Below are positions 36,169 to 46,032 of a DNA stretch of 64,000 nt, in pieces; position 1 is the stretch's first letter, and each line of letters begins with the position of its first letter. Origin of the DNA: Terrimesophilobacter sp038243605 (lineage in GTDB: Bacteria > Actinomycetota > Actinomycetes > Actinomycetales > Microbacteriaceae). Location: contig JBBSQX010000001.1 in the NCBI GenBank assembly GCA_038243605.1, forward strand, positions 62,001 to 126,000. Direction: 5' to 3'. The notes beneath the pieces are model-generated. The model ran no database searches. It had not been told where the DNA came from and was given only the letters and a program-made list of their open reading frames with translations. The position numbers were made by a program, and so were the translations under genes.

Positions 36169-37752
36169 GTGTTCACAAGCCCTTACCCCGATGTTGAGAT
36201 TCCGAACGTCAGCATCTACGAGTACCTGTTCACCGGCCTGAGCGACCACGAGCTCGACACCATTGCCCTCATTGACGGCACGTCGGGCGCCGAAACCAAC
36301 TACAGAACGCTCATTGCGCAGATAGATGGGGTTGCGGGCGCGCTCGCGGCCCGCGGTGTCGACAGCGACACTGTTGTTGCCCTTCTGTGCCCCAACTCGC
36401 CTGCTTTTGCGACCGTGTTTCACGGCATTTTGCGGCTCGGCGCGATGGTCACCACGATCAACTCTCTGGCAACCGAAGAGGACATCGAGAAGCAACTCAA
36501 AGACTCCAAGGCCACCTGGTTCATTACCATCTCCCCACTTCTCGCCGGCGCAACGGCGGGAGTGGCAGCTGTCGGCATCGACGACAACCACCTCATCGTT
36601 TTGGATGGGGCAGAGGGTCATATCAACCTGCGCGACCTTCTGATGGAACAGGCAACGCCACCCGCCGTGGAGTTCGATCCTGCAACCCACATCGCGGCAA
36701 TCCCGTACTCCTCCGGCACCACTGGCATGCCAAAGGGCGTCATGATCAGCCATCGCAACTTGGTGGCCAACGTGGAACAATCACGTGTCGTCATTGAGGT
36801 CGGCGAGGGTGATCGAGTTCTCGCGTTCCTTCCGTTCTTCCACATTTACGGAATGACGGTGCTGCTGAACCTCGCCGTGAAGCAGCGTGCCACCCTCGTC
36901 ACCATGCCACGATTCGATTTCGTGGAGTTCCTGCGCATCATGCAGGACCACAAGTGCAGCTTCATCTTCATTGCGCCCCCAGTGGCGGTTGCCTTGGCGA
37001 AGCATCCGCTCGTCGACCAGTACGACCTCTCTAGCGTGCACACCGTGTTGAGCGGCGCTGCGCCACTCGACGGCCAGCTCGCCCAGGCGGTTGCGGACCG
37101 CCTAGGGGTACGCATGATTCAGGGATTCGGCATGACCGAGCTGAGCCCTGTGAGCCACGCCATCCCGAACGATCGCCCCGACCTACCACTCAGTTCGGTC
37201 GGGTTCACCCTGCCCAACATCGAGTGCCGCCTTCTCGACCCCGCAACGGGCGAGGACATCGAGTTACCGTCGGAAGGCGAGAGCGCCCCAGGTGAACTGC
37301 TGTGTCGCGGGCCGAACGTGATGCTCGGCTACCTCGGCAACGAGAAGGCCACCTCGCAGATCATGACCGAGGATGGCTTCTTGCGCACCGGCGACATCGC
37401 CACCGTGAGCTGGGAGGGTGTCGTCACGATCGTTGACCGCCTCAAAGAACTCATCAAGTACCACGGGTACCAAATTCCACCCGCCGAACTTGAAGCCCTG
37501 CTTCTCCATCATCCGTTGATCGCGGACGCTGCCGTTATCGGTGTAATGGATGACGACGGCGAGGAGATCCCCAAAGCGTTCGTCGTGCTGCAGGCCGGTG
37601 CAGAACTCGACGCCGACGGCGTGATGGCGTTCGTCGCGGAGCGCGTCGCCCCGTACAAGAAGGTGCGGCGTGTGCAGTTCGTCGACGCTATCCCGAAGTC
37701 GAGTTCAGGCAAGATTCTGCGCAAAGACCTGAGGGATGCCGAGCACAGCTGA
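36169..37752 (+). CDS. 4-coumarate-CoA ligase-like acyl-CoA synthetase
   Basis: This 527-residue ANL enzyme resembles plant-type 4CL proteins. A3 motif YSSGTTGMPKGVMISH lies near residue 184, A5 GFGMTELSPVSH, A7 GFLRTGDIATV, and catalytic Lys motif PKSSSGKILRKDLR at the C terminus. It activates an aromatic or medium-chain acid as its CoA thioester. The start is GTG 36169 with GGAGATAGAG upstream. It is the second ANL enzyme beside the MoxR-VWA block, separated from the PaaK-like one by paralogue B. Confidence 0.9.
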   Translation: MFTSPYPDVEIPNVSIYEYLFTGLSDHELDTIALIDGTSGAETNYRTLIAQIDGVAGALAARGVDSDTVVALLCPNSPAFATVFHGILRLGAMVTTINSLATEEDIEKQLKDSKATWFITISPLLAGATAGVAAVGIDDNHLIVLDGAEGHINLRDLLMEQATPPAVEFDPATHIAAIPYSSGTTGMPKGVMISHRNLVANVEQSRVVIEVGEGDRVLAFLPFFHIYGMTVLLNLAVKQRATLVTMPRFDFVEFLRIMQDHKCSFIFIAPPVAVALAKHPLVDQYDLSSVHTVLSGAAPLDGQLAQAVADRLGVRMIQGFGMTELSPVSHAIPNDRPDLPLSSVGFTLPNIECRLLDPATGEDIELPSEGESAPGELLCRGPNVMLGYLGNEKATSQIMTEDGFLRTGDIATVSWEGVVTIVDRLKELIKYHGYQIPPAELEALLLHHPLIADAAVIGVMDDDGEEIPKAFVVLQAGAELDADGVMAFVAERVAPYKKVRRVQFVDAIPKSSSGKILRKDLRDAEHS

Positions 37753-37887
37753 CGAGGTGGTAGCGACAGCACACGTGGTGGTACGAACAACGGCCGTGGC
37801 AACCGCGCCCGCCACGCGCCACGCGCCACCCGCCGATTCAACCTTTTGGATGATGTCGCCCTCCGTCGAACCTGCGAGCATGAGATC

Positions 37888-38385
37888 GTGACTACAGAAA
37901 CAACCACGACCACATCCCGAGTAACCCCGCGCGCTTTCTACCGCATCGTCGCGATCGCCGAGGCGGTGACCTGGACGCTACTGATCGGCGGAATGCTACT
38001 CAAGTACGTCGCCAACGCGGGCGGCCTCGGCGTGCTCATCGGTGGATCGTTGCACGGTCTCGTGTTTGTGACCTACGGCGCGACCGCGGTTCTCGTCGGG
38101 GTCAACCAGCGATGGTCCGTCAAGCTCATCGTGGGTGCCGTCATCACGGCGATCGTTCCGTACGCCACCATCCCGTTCGATCGCTGGCTCGAAAAGAACA
38201 ACAAGCTGGAGGGCGGATGGCGCACCGTCGCCACCGATGACCCGCGCGATCACACCTGGGTCGACAAAACCCTGCGCTGGTTCCTCAACCACCCGGTCGC
38301 GCTCATCGTCGTCTTTGTGGTGGCTGTTGTGGCCATCGTCACCGTGCTGATCAGCGTCGGGCCTCCCGGCGGTTGGGGTAACTAG
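37888..38385 (+). CDS. DUF3817 membrane protein
   Basis: This protein has about 165 residues. The DUF3817 core reads FYRIVAIAEAVTWTLLIGGML, GGSLHGLVFVTYG and VGAVITAIVPYATIPFDRWL, with three helices. A charged segment and a fourth C-terminal helix follow. The GTG at 37888 fits the family's usual N terminus; ATG 37846 is an in-frame alternative. Function is unknown; in actinobacteria this family is widespread and often monocistronic. Confidence 0.83.
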   Translation: MTTETTTTTSRVTPRAFYRIVAIAEAVTWTLLIGGMLLKYVANAGGLGVLIGGSLHGLVFVTYGATAVLVGVNQRWSVKLIVGAVITAIVPYATIPFDRWLEKNNKLEGGWRTVATDDPRDHTWVDKTLRWFLNHPVALIVVFVVAVVAIVTVLISVGPPGGWGN

Positions 38386-38394
38386 CTTCGCAGG

Positions 38395-39498
38395 TTACTT
38401 CGCTTTTGGCTTAGATGTTGGCTTTGCTTTCGCCGCTGGGCCCTTCGCCGCTGGGCCAGCCTCGGCAGGCGGGATAAGCACGCGCGTGGCGGGCAGCGCC
38501 TCCGGGTGCTCCTTCTGCAACCACGTCACCATCTCTTCGCGCACGAGGCAGCGAAGATCCCAGATGTCATCCGAGTTTTTCGATGAGACGGTGAAGCGAA
38601 CGCTCACGTGACCGCCGGTGGCGTCGTACACCACCATCCCGGCGCTTCGGCGATCCCAAAGGTTCGAGTTGCTGACGACCTCCATGAACTCTGCCCGCAG
38701 CTTCGCCAGGGGCACACGCCAATCAACATCAAGGTAAACGGTTCCCTTGATAAGCGAGCTATCGCGCGTCCAGATTCTGAACGGCTGTGACGTGAAATAC
38801 GTGCACGGCAGAATCAAGCGGCGCTCATCCCAGATGTTGACGACAACATACGACAGGGTGATCTCGCCGATGGTGCCCCACTCGTCTTCCACCACAACCA
38901 CATCACCCACGCGAATCGCATTACTGAAAACGAGTTGAATTCCGGCGACCAGATTGCCGAGAGTGGACTGGGCGGCCAGTCCAGCGACGAGGCTCAGGAT
39001 GCCAGCAGAGGCGAGAACACTCGTGCCAACGGCGCGCACCTCAGTGAACGAGAACAACACAACCCCGATGGCGATGACCGCGATAAGCGCACTCACGAGA
39101 CGGCGGATCAGTTTCAGCTGGGTCTGCATCCGGCGCATCTCCGGCGCGTTCAGGGCTTCGACGGAGAATCGGCCAATCATGCCGGTGAATCCGAACGTCG
39201 CCAACCCCGACAGCAGAAGGGCACCGGCAAGAACGATGGCGATGAGAAACGCGTGTGACACTGTGGGCCACCACGCGTAGGTTGCCGGCGCGGTGAGCCC
39301 CAGGGCGATCCAAGTACCAACAAGAAAGACGAGGAGGTGGGTTCTGGGGCGAACAGAGAAGGTGAGTGGCCCCAGCCACGAAACGCGCTTTCCGACCGTT
39401 GCCCTGACCCCCATCAGAATGACGGCGAGCGCGACATTTGCCACAAGAACGATCGCCACGGCGAGCAACGTTCCCCACCAGTTGTGCCATTCGAACAT
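38395..39498 (-). CDS. Mechanosensitive channel, MscS family
   Basis: This 367-residue protein has four N-terminal helices, a pore helix ASAGILSLVAGLAAQSTLGNLVAGIQLVF and the beta domain IRVGDVVVVEDEWGTIGEITLSYVVV. The C-terminal alpha/beta domain and a Lys/Ala/Pro-rich tail (AAKGPAAKAKPTSKPKAK) follow. It would open on membrane tension to release osmolytes. Start ATG 39498. It is convergent with the DUF3817 gene. Confidence 0.9.
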   Translation of the reverse strand: MFEWHNWWGTLLAVAIVLVANVALAVILMGVRATVGKRVSWLGPLTFSVRPRTHLLVFLVGTWIALGLTAPATYAWWPTVSHAFLIAIVLAGALLLSGLATFGFTGMIGRFSVEALNAPEMRRMQTQLKLIRRLVSALIAVIAIGVVLFSFTEVRAVGTSVLASAGILSLVAGLAAQSTLGNLVAGIQLVFSNAIRVGDVVVVEDEWGTIGEITLSYVVVNIWDERRLILPCTYFTSQPFRIWTRDSSLIKGTVYLDVDWRVPLAKLRAEFMEVVSNSNLWDRRSAGMVVYDATGGHVSVRFTVSSKNSDDIWDLRCLVREEMVTWLQKEHPEALPATRVLIPPAEAGPAAKGPAAKAKPTSKPKAK

Positions 39499-39602
39499 CG
39501 GGTGCTCCCTTCCTTCGACAACCCCACCAGCCTAACGAGCGCACTGATGCTCCTGCAGTTTCCCGCGCTGTGCGGTCCTTTCACGGCTAGCCTTGAAGCC
39601 TG

Positions 39603-41009
39603 ATGACTCGCTCGCGCACCTCCCCAGGTTCACCGCAGTACTACGCGGACAGATCGCGTGCAGAGAACCGCCGCGTCGCCAGCATTCGACGCAGGTGGGC
39701 GCTCCTCCGCGAAGCCATCGATACGCGGCTGTGGCCGATCCCTCTGCTCGCGATCATCGCCGCCGTGATCCTCGGTGTTTTTCTTCCCATGCTGGATGCG
39801 CGGGTCGATGAAAAACTCTCCGACGTCGTCGTTGCCGTGCTGTTCAACGGTGGACCAGAGAGTGCGCGCGCCGTGCTCTCCACCATCGCTGGCTCCATCA
39901 TTACTGCCACCTCCTTGACGTTTTCCCTCACCGTCGTCGCACTTCAACTGGCCAGCAGTCAAGCCTCACCGCGACTCCTGCGCCTCTTTTCGAGCGACCG
40001 CATGGTGCACACAACACTCGCCACCTTCCTCGGCACGTTCACCTTCTCCCTCATGGTGCTGCGCAGCGTGCAGAACAGCACAGACGAGACCGCCGCCGCC
40101 GTGCCCAGCATCTCCATCACCTTGTGCCTGCTGCTCACGCTCACGAGTATCGTCATGCTCACGCTCTTTCTCGCCCATCTCGCCAAACAGCTCCGCGTCG
40201 AAACCATGCTGCGCAACGTACATCGCGAAACGAAACGCACCATCGACCTTGTGCGCACCACGACAGAAGATGGCCCCGCTGAGGTGCCCCCTGACATCCG
40301 GCCGAAGAAGTTCTATGTTGTCGACGCGAGCCACTCGGGCTTTCTGCTTTCCACCTCACGAAGTCGCGTTGTGTCCATCGCCACCGATCTCGACCTCGTC
40401 GTCGAAGAAGAGCACAGTGTCGGCGCCAGCGTGATCGCTGGCGTACCCATCGTCTCGTGGTGGCCGCGCTCCGGCGAGCTTCCTGAAGACTTCGATCGCG
40501 AGGGCTTTGACCGCGTCATCCGCTCCGCCTATACGACCGGGTACGAACGCACCTCTAGCCAAGACATCGGATTCGGGCTTCGGCAACTCGTCGACATCAC
40601 CATCCGGGCACTTTCGCCGAGCGTCAACGACCCCACAACGGCGGTGCATTCGCTCAGCCACATTTCGGCAATTCTGGGCCTCATCGTGGACCTGCCAGCC
40701 CAACCGGCCGCGCTCGTGGATGACGACGGAACGATTCGCGTGATCGTGCGGCCCCACCGCTTCGACGCTCTGTTGAACCTCGCCGTCGACCAGCCGAGGC
40801 TCTACGGTGCTGGTGACCCGGATGTTGCGGCCAGGCTCTTCTTACTGCTGCGCGAGGTCGCGATCAACACCAGCAAGCCTCATCACAAAAAGTCGATTCA
40901 GGCTCAATACGAGCGGTTGCAAGCCTCCGTGGATGCGGCTGACTATGACGAACGTGATCGCACACGCTTTCGTGAGCTCGCCGCATCCGTGCAACACGCC
41001 CTCGGATAG
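39603..41009 (+). CDS. DUF2254 membrane protein
   Basis: This 468-residue protein has two N-terminal helices around residues 42-65 and 92-115 (STIAGSIITATSLTFSLTVVALQLASSQASPRLL, the family signature in two parts) and two more near 135 and 170. A large cytoplasmic domain contains GFGLRQLVDITIRALSPSVNDPTTAV. The family is predicted to be a membrane protein of unknown function. Divergent from the MscS gene, 46 bp before purL on the same strand. Confidence 0.87.
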   Translation: MTRSRTSPGSPQYYADRSRAENRRVASIRRRWALLREAIDTRLWPIPLLAIIAAVILGVFLPMLDARVDEKLSDVVVAVLFNGGPESARAVLSTIAGSIITATSLTFSLTVVALQLASSQASPRLLRLFSSDRMVHTTLATFLGTFTFSLMVLRSVQNSTDETAAAVPSISITLCLLLTLTSIVMLTLFLAHLAKQLRVETMLRNVHRETKRTIDLVRTTTEDGPAEVPPDIRPKKFYVVDASHSGFLLSTSRSRVVSIATDLDLVVEEEHSVGASVIAGVPIVSWWPRSGELPEDFDREGFDRVIRSAYTTGYERTSSQDIGFGLRQLVDITIRALSPSVNDPTTAVHSLSHISAILGLIVDLPAQPAALVDDDGTIRVIVRPHRFDALLNLAVDQPRLYGAGDPDVAARLFLLLREVAINTSKPHHKKSIQAQYERLQASVDAADYDERDRTRFRELAASVQHALG

Positions 41010-41054
41010 GATGGAACTTCACGGATCGCCCCCGAACTAAGGAGCCACCGGCCG

Positions 41055-43358
41055 GTGACTGCCACATCTGAATCACGCCGACCGGATGCCGACACCGTCG
41101 CGCACGCCCTCGAAACCCCCGGCCACGAGCAGCCGTTCGCAGCTCTCGGGTTGAAAGCTGACGAATACGCGGAGATCCGTAACATTCTTGGCCGCCGACC
41201 CACGAGCGGCGAACTCGCCATGTATTCGGTCATGTGGAGTGAGCACTGCTCCTACAAGAGCTCCAAGATTTACCTGCGCCAGTTCGGTGAGAAGGTCACC
41301 CCGAAGATGCGCGAGAAGCTCATGGTCGGCATGGGGGAGAACGCGGGCGTCATCGACATCGGCGAAGGCTGGGCCGTTACGTTCAAGGTCGAAAGCCACA
41401 ACCACCCCTCGTTCATTGAGCCGTTCCAGGGTGCGGCAACCGGCGTCGGCGGCATCGTTCGCGACATCATCTCGATGGGCGCACGCCCTGTCGCGGTCAT
41501 GGATCAGCTTCGATTCGGCGCCATCGACCACCCAGACACTCCACGCGTCGTGCACGGTGTGACCTCTGGCATCAGCTTCTACGGCAACTGCCTCGGCCTG
41601 CCCAACATTGGCGGAGAAACCTACTTCGACTCCTGCTACCAAGACAACCCGCTCGTGAACGCCCTCGCTGTGGGCGTGCTGCGGCACGAAGACCTACATC
41701 TTGCGAACGCCCGCGGCGTAGGCAACAAGGTCGTCCTGTTCGGTGCACGCACGGGTGGCGACGGCATCGGTGGCGCATCCATCCTCGCCTCCGACAGTTT
41801 CTCTGCGAGTGGGCCTACCAAGCGCCCCGCCGTGCAGGTGGGCGACCCGTTCGCCGAGAAGGTACTTATCGAGTGCTGCCTCGAACTGTTCGCCGGTGAA
41901 CTCGTGGAGGGCATCCAAGATCTTGGTGCCGCCGGAATCAGCTGCGCCACGAGTGAACTCGCCGCCAATGGCGACGGCGGAATGTACATCGAGCTCGACG
42001 GCGTGCTCTTGCGCGACCCGACTCTCACACCAGAAGAAATTCTGATGTCAGAGAGCCAGGAACGCATGATGGCCATCGTGCACCCCGACAAGCTCGACGC
42101 GTTTCTCGCGGTCACGGCCAAGTGGGACGTCGAATCAAGTGTGCTGGGTGAGGTCACCGACACCGGTCGTCTCGTCATCAACTGGCACGGCGAAGAGATC
42201 GTTAACGTCGACCCGAGCACGGTTGCCGTCGATGGGCCAGTGTATGAGCGACCCGTCGCATACCCGACCTGGATCGACGCGTTGCAGGCTGACTCGGCCT
42301 CTAAGCTCGCGCGTTCAAGCGACCCTGATGAGCTGCGGTCGCAGTTCCTCAGCCTGCTCTGCTCCCCCAACCTCGCGTCCAAGGCGTGGATCACCGACCA
42401 GTACGACCGCTACGTGGGCGGCAACACCGCGCTTAGCTTCCCCGACGATGGCGGCATGATCCGCGTCGACGAAACTAGCGGGCTCGGCTTCGCGATCGCC
42501 GCGGATGCCAACGGACGTTACGCCCAACTCGACCCGTACGAGGGCGCCCGCCTTGCCCTCGCTGAGGCGTACCGCAACGTCGCCGTCACCGGCGCCGTTC
42601 CCGCCGCAGTCTCCGACTGCCTCAACTTTGGCTCCCCAGAGAACCCAGAAGTGATGTGGCAGTTCTCCCGCGCTGTTGAAGGTCTCGCCGACGGATGCCT
42701 CGAACTCGAGATCCCCGTCACTGGCGGCAACGTGAGCTTCTACAACCAGACCGGCGACGTGCCGATCCACCCCACCCCGGTGGTGGCAGTGCTGGGTGTT
42801 ATCGATAACGTTGCGCACCGCATTCCGAGCGGATGGCAAGACGAAGGTAACAATATTTACCTTCTGGGCACGACATCCGTAGAGCTGGACGGCTCAGCGT
42901 GGGCCGGCACCGTGCACGACCATCTCGGTGGGCGCCCACCCGCCGTTGACCTCGCGCAAGAGAAGAAGCTTGCGGCGCTGCTGGCCGCTGGCGCAGGGCA
43001 GTCGCTCATCGCCTCCGCGCACGACCTCTCAGATGGCGGCCTCGCTCAGGCTCTCGCCGAGAGTGTTCTGCGTTTCGGCGTTGGCGCACGTGTGTGGCTC
43101 GGTGAGATTCTCGACCGCGACGGAGTGGACCTCACCACGGCGCTATTCAGTGAATCCACCGGTCGCGTGATCGTGAGCGTGCCGCGCGAAGATGACGTCA
43201 AGTTCCAGGGCTTGTGCGAAGGTCGCGGCTACCCGGTGTTGCGCATCGGTGTGACCGACAAGCTCGCGCCAGCCCTCGAGATTCAGGACGTCTTCACGGT
43301 GGCAATCGACGAGTTGCGGGGCACCCACACCTCAACACTGCCGAATCGCTTCGCCTAA
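41055..43358 (+). CDS. purL: Phosphoribosylformylglycinamidine synthase subunit PurL
   Basis: This 767-residue protein is the large synthetase subunit of the three-part FGAM synthase. It converts FGAR to FGAM with ATP and ammonia. Conserved elements include MWSEHCSYKSSK, VESHNHPSFIEPFQGAATGVGGI, GARTGGDGIGGAS and the second-half PVTGGNVSFYNQT. The start is GTG 41055, with AAGGAG upstream. purQ and purS are not in the window. It is a housekeeping anchor in an otherwise accessory-rich region. Confidence 0.95.
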   Translation: MTATSESRRPDADTVAHALETPGHEQPFAALGLKADEYAEIRNILGRRPTSGELAMYSVMWSEHCSYKSSKIYLRQFGEKVTPKMREKLMVGMGENAGVIDIGEGWAVTFKVESHNHPSFIEPFQGAATGVGGIVRDIISMGARPVAVMDQLRFGAIDHPDTPRVVHGVTSGISFYGNCLGLPNIGGETYFDSCYQDNPLVNALAVGVLRHEDLHLANARGVGNKVVLFGARTGGDGIGGASILASDSFSASGPTKRPAVQVGDPFAEKVLIECCLELFAGELVEGIQDLGAAGISCATSELAANGDGGMYIELDGVLLRDPTLTPEEILMSESQERMMAIVHPDKLDAFLAVTAKWDVESSVLGEVTDTGRLVINWHGEEIVNVDPSTVAVDGPVYERPVAYPTWIDALQADSASKLARSSDPDELRSQFLSLLCSPNLASKAWITDQYDRYVGGNTALSFPDDGGMIRVDETSGLGFAIAADANGRYAQLDPYEGARLALAEAYRNVAVTGAVPAAVSDCLNFGSPENPEVMWQFSRAVEGLADGCLELEIPVTGGNVSFYNQTGDVPIHPTPVVAVLGVIDNVAHRIPSGWQDEGNNIYLLGTTSVELDGSAWAGTVHDHLGGRPPAVDLAQEKKLAALLAAGAGQSLIASAHDLSDGGLAQALAESVLRFGVGARVWLGEILDRDGVDLTTALFSESTGRVIVSVPREDDVKFQGLCEGRGYPVLRIGVTDKLAPALEIQDVFTVAIDELRGTHTSTLPNRFA

Positions 43359-43619
43359 GCGCTCGCCCCTTGTCTCCCCTTCCACCTTCTGGCCGGGGCC
43401 TGTAGCCAAACGCGCGGCAACCAGTTTGCTGATCGCGACGTCCTCAAGAAGGCTCTCGACCTGCTCAAGAAGAGCCGCTGGGATGATCGCCCCAACGGGC
43501 CTGCGGTGTGAGCCAAAGAGCACGAGCTTGAAGTCAAGGCCGAGGCGTTCGATCTGCTCACCAATTCCTGGCGAGGCGCTACGAGCTTCGGTACTGGTCA
43601 TAACAGGAGTACCAGACAT
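43332..43619 (-). CDS. Small protein, possibly Phd/YefM antitoxin-like
   Basis: This is a frame of about 95 residues from ATG 43619 with GGAG 5 bases before it. The core FKLVLFGSHRRPVGAIIPAALLEQVESLLED resembles the conserved part of Phd/YefM antitoxins, where a strand pair is followed by a Leu-rich helix; the match is weak. It overlaps the last codons of purL by 27 bp on the opposite strand. No toxin gene follows. It may be real, or a decayed antitoxin at the edge of the relic-rich region. Confidence 0.4.
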   Translation of the reverse strand: MSGTPVMTSTEARSASPGIGEQIERLGLDFKLVLFGSHRRPVGAIIPAALLEQVESLLEDVAISKLVAARLATGPGQKVEGETRGERLGEAIRQC

Positions 43620-43753
43620 GACTCCAGAGCAACAGAAACACGGACGTTTATACGTTCGCATTTGCTCACGCTTTTTCGCTCACGCAGACTCACGTCGCTT
43701 GGCGGCAGGTCACTTCCGTTAATGGCGTCGCCTGGCGTGAGCGATTCTAGATA

Positions 43754-44035
43754 CTATCGATGAGCCGCAAAAGTGGCTGCTAACAACGTGCGGTATTGCG
43801 CGATCAGCGACCCGTGCTCGTCCTCGGCGCGGTAGCCGAGCTCATCGCCTCATCGAATAAAAGTGATGGTTCCATATTCGTGATCAAACGCACCGACCAT
43901 GGTCCATGCCCCTGGCGCGCGCTCTTCGGCTGCACGGATGGGGTGCCAATGCCGGCTGCACTGGCTGCGGTGACACCGAGCGGCGTCTATTCCATCTTGT
44001 ACTCGGTGTGACATTGCCAAGGTGTGCCCTTTCAT
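43754..44035 (-). pseudogene. Decayed small gene with an in-frame TGA
   Basis: The frame from 44035 ends at a TGA (43850-43852) after GAFDHEYGTITFIR and then continues in the same frame as GDELGYRAEDEHGSLIAQYR, followed by TLLAATFAAHR and a TAG. Both halves have protein-like composition and read as one domain, so I interpret the TGA as a nonsense mutation. Its family is not recognised. The N-terminal part before about residue 25 looks random and may also be damaged. Confidence 0.45.
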
Positions 44036-44166
44036 GGCGCTGCCCGGCCACTGTGTCTGCCGATTTTAGACTGCGGCTTCGACAGCCGCTTACGACTGAC
44101 TGCAGCCCGATTCGGAAGGTCTAACGCAACAAGTTTGCTGCACCACCACGGAAGGCCCGCCGAGCA

Positions 44167-44310
44167 CTAGACGCCAGGAGCGCCGAGCCTTATGGTTGTG
44201 CCGTTCCACTCCTCGACCCTCTCAAGCAGCATGTTGCTCAGTTCACCGGCCGTGCTCGAATCAAATAGTGCTTAGCTCCGTGGATGACGACCTCAATGCG
44301 CGAAGCCAAA
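44167..44310 (-). pseudogene. Frameshifted remnant of a small protein gene
   Basis: RIEVVIHGAKHYLI in one frame is followed by FDSSTAGELSNMLLERVEEW and NGTTIRLGAPGV-stop in the next frame. Together they look like one short alpha/beta protein split by a frameshift near 44262. Family unknown; weak evidence. Confidence 0.3.
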
Positions 44311-45155
44311 CTACAGCAAAAGTTTGCGCACAGGAGTAAAAGAAAAGAAGGAAGCAGAGGTGTGACTTGCTCAAACTTACATCCCTCGCGAAGATCAGTT
44401 AGGCGGCGCGGTCGCCCGCTTGTGTATTGGTGATGTTTCTCGTCACAGAGATCCGCGTACCGATTCCGGCGGGGGAAGGTTGCCAAAACTTCGTGCCGGA
44501 ATCGTCACGCCGTGCACGCTTGCGCTACCGACGGTGACGCCAGTGACCGTGACGGACGTGTGCCGTGACGGCGAATCGGAGGCGACTTCGGCATCCGTGA
44601 CGACGACCATCGTGACGAACCTGCTCGCACTTGTCGTGTCGTGTCGACGAGCACGGGTGGATTGCGCGCGGAGGGGTGCTCGGCGGCACTCGTGAGAGGC
44701 AACGCAGCAACAGCGCCGGTAGCCGCCACCGTCACGAGGTCCTTGAGACCGGCAAGCGTTTTGGTGAGACATTGCTTTCGAAGTACCCCCGGTGTCCCAC
44801 ACCCGCACCCGCACCAAAAGTCACCATCAAAACGGTGACATCAATCCTCACCAACACGAGAACCAGCACCGCGCCGAGGACCACCCGAAAACGGCACGAG
44901 CGCGAGGCCGCGAGAGAATCTGCGAGCGACATACGCTGCCGCCACGATCAAGCACCCGGACCGAACGCGGATGGGGGCTCATCGGTGAAAACTATTCCAA
45001 CCCCACACATGTGCACGAGTGGCTGTGCTGACGATCTCGTCCACCGCAAATTCCATGGCCTACCGCCAAACGAGCTATCCACAACAGGGACTCGATAGGG
45101 CGTACCCGTTCCGATGCTCGTGACAGTGACCGTGTGGGTCAAAATTTCAACAACA

Positions 45156-45962
45156 CTAAGGAGTCCAAGCGTGTCGCCGGTCTCTCCTCGCCGAGAGAGC
45201 TACGTAGCCCACAGAACCCACGAAGACTCCTCCGAGCACGAGGGACCACCACGCGAATCCGGGTTCGGATGACATTGCGCCCGCGACAATATCCCGTGGG
45301 GTGTCGATTCGCTCGGCGTAGACGACATAACGGTGCGTGTTTATTCCCAGCGGGGTGCAGGTGAGCAAGGTCAGCAGATCGCGTCCCTGCTCTATCGGGT
45401 TCTCGGCGGCGGCGTTGGGAAGCAGAGTCTCGGTGTCGTAGACCTTGTAGGTCAACGTCTCGCCCATGACCTCGACGTACACCAAGTCTCCCTTGACAAC
45501 GCTGGTGAGTTTAGAGAACCCGACCGTGTTGGCAAGACCTCGGTGAGCGGCCAGGACAGCGTTCGTGTCTTCCCCCCCGACAGGCAAGGAGGTGAAATCA
45601 GCGTGACCGACGCCGTGAAGCAGAGCGTCGTCCCCCATGCCGTGACGAACCGGCTGGTCGAGGTCAATCTTGGGTATGCGCAGACGCGCCATGACATCCG
45701 ATCCCGGAGTCTTAAGCAGAGTGTTGTAGTCGTAGCTGTCCGTACCAATCCGCGTCGTCAGGGTCGCGTTGTAGGCTCGCGCCTCTTCCAGCATTTCATC
45801 ACGGATGAACGGGCCTGCCTCCTCGACGGAATGGCTCATGGTCTCGTTCGCTTCGTTCTGCCCGACCTGCGTGAACCACTGCGAGATTTGGGGGTACATA
45901 AAAGTAGTCGTGCCCGACAAGAGCATGCCGGCCACAACAAGGGATCTGGTCAGGTTCTTCAT
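45156..45962 (-). CDS. Class C (pilus) sortase
   Basis: This 268-residue membrane transpeptidase has an N-terminal anchor (residues 7-25), catalytic His140 (VLAAHRGL), catalytic Cys202 in TLLTCTPLG and Arg211 (NTHRYVVYAERI). A C-terminal membrane segment near 235-257 is typical of class C. It should polymerise the LAETG pilin encoded directly upstream and attach the adhesin. The start ATG 45962 has no Shine-Dalgarno, and a stem-loop separates it from the pilin gene, so it is probably expressed at a lower level than the pilin. Confidence 0.9.
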   Translation of the reverse strand: MKNLTRSLVVAGMLLSGTTTFMYPQISQWFTQVGQNEANETMSHSVEEAGPFIRDEMLEEARAYNATLTTRIGTDSYDYNTLLKTPGSDVMARLRIPKIDLDQPVRHGMGDDALLHGVGHADFTSLPVGGEDTNAVLAAHRGLANTVGFSKLTSVVKGDLVYVEVMGETLTYKVYDTETLLPNAAAENPIEQGRDLLTLLTCTPLGINTHRYVVYAERIDTPRDIVAGAMSSEPGFAWWSLVLGGVFVGSVGYVALSARRDRRHAWTP

Positions 45963-45989
45963 GGTGTGAGTGTGTATGTGCCTGCGCGG

Positions 45990-46025
45990 CTGAGGGGAAG
46001 CAGTCCGGTGGCCGCTCCCCCTCAG
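45990..46025 (-). terminator. Stem-loop between pilin and sortase genes
   Basis: CTGAGGGG (45990-45997) pairs with CCCCTCAG (46018-46025), with additional pairs possible inside the 20-base loop. There is no T tract. It may attenuate transcription or protect the pilin mRNA 3' end. Confidence 0.5.
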
Positions 46026-46032
46026 AGGTGCC

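Larger units (their letters stand above)
43620..45155. other. 1.5-kb region without an intact gene
   Basis: No open frame here has convincing codon use, ribosome site and length together. Two decayed small genes are listed separately. Between 44440 and 45150 the minus strand has disconnected pieces with a hydrophobic segment (residues RVVLGAVLVLVLV) and Thr/Val-rich stretches such as TSVTVTGVTVGSASVHGVTI, possibly remains of a secreted protein next to the sortase. The composition is less GC-biased than the flanks near 44250-44400. Confidence 0.5.

Noticed and set aside
44443..45142. Possible intact secreted protein on the minus strand next to the sortase
   Set aside because: The hydrophobic and Thr/Val-rich pieces lie in different frames with stops between them; no single frame gives a signal peptide plus domain plus anchor.
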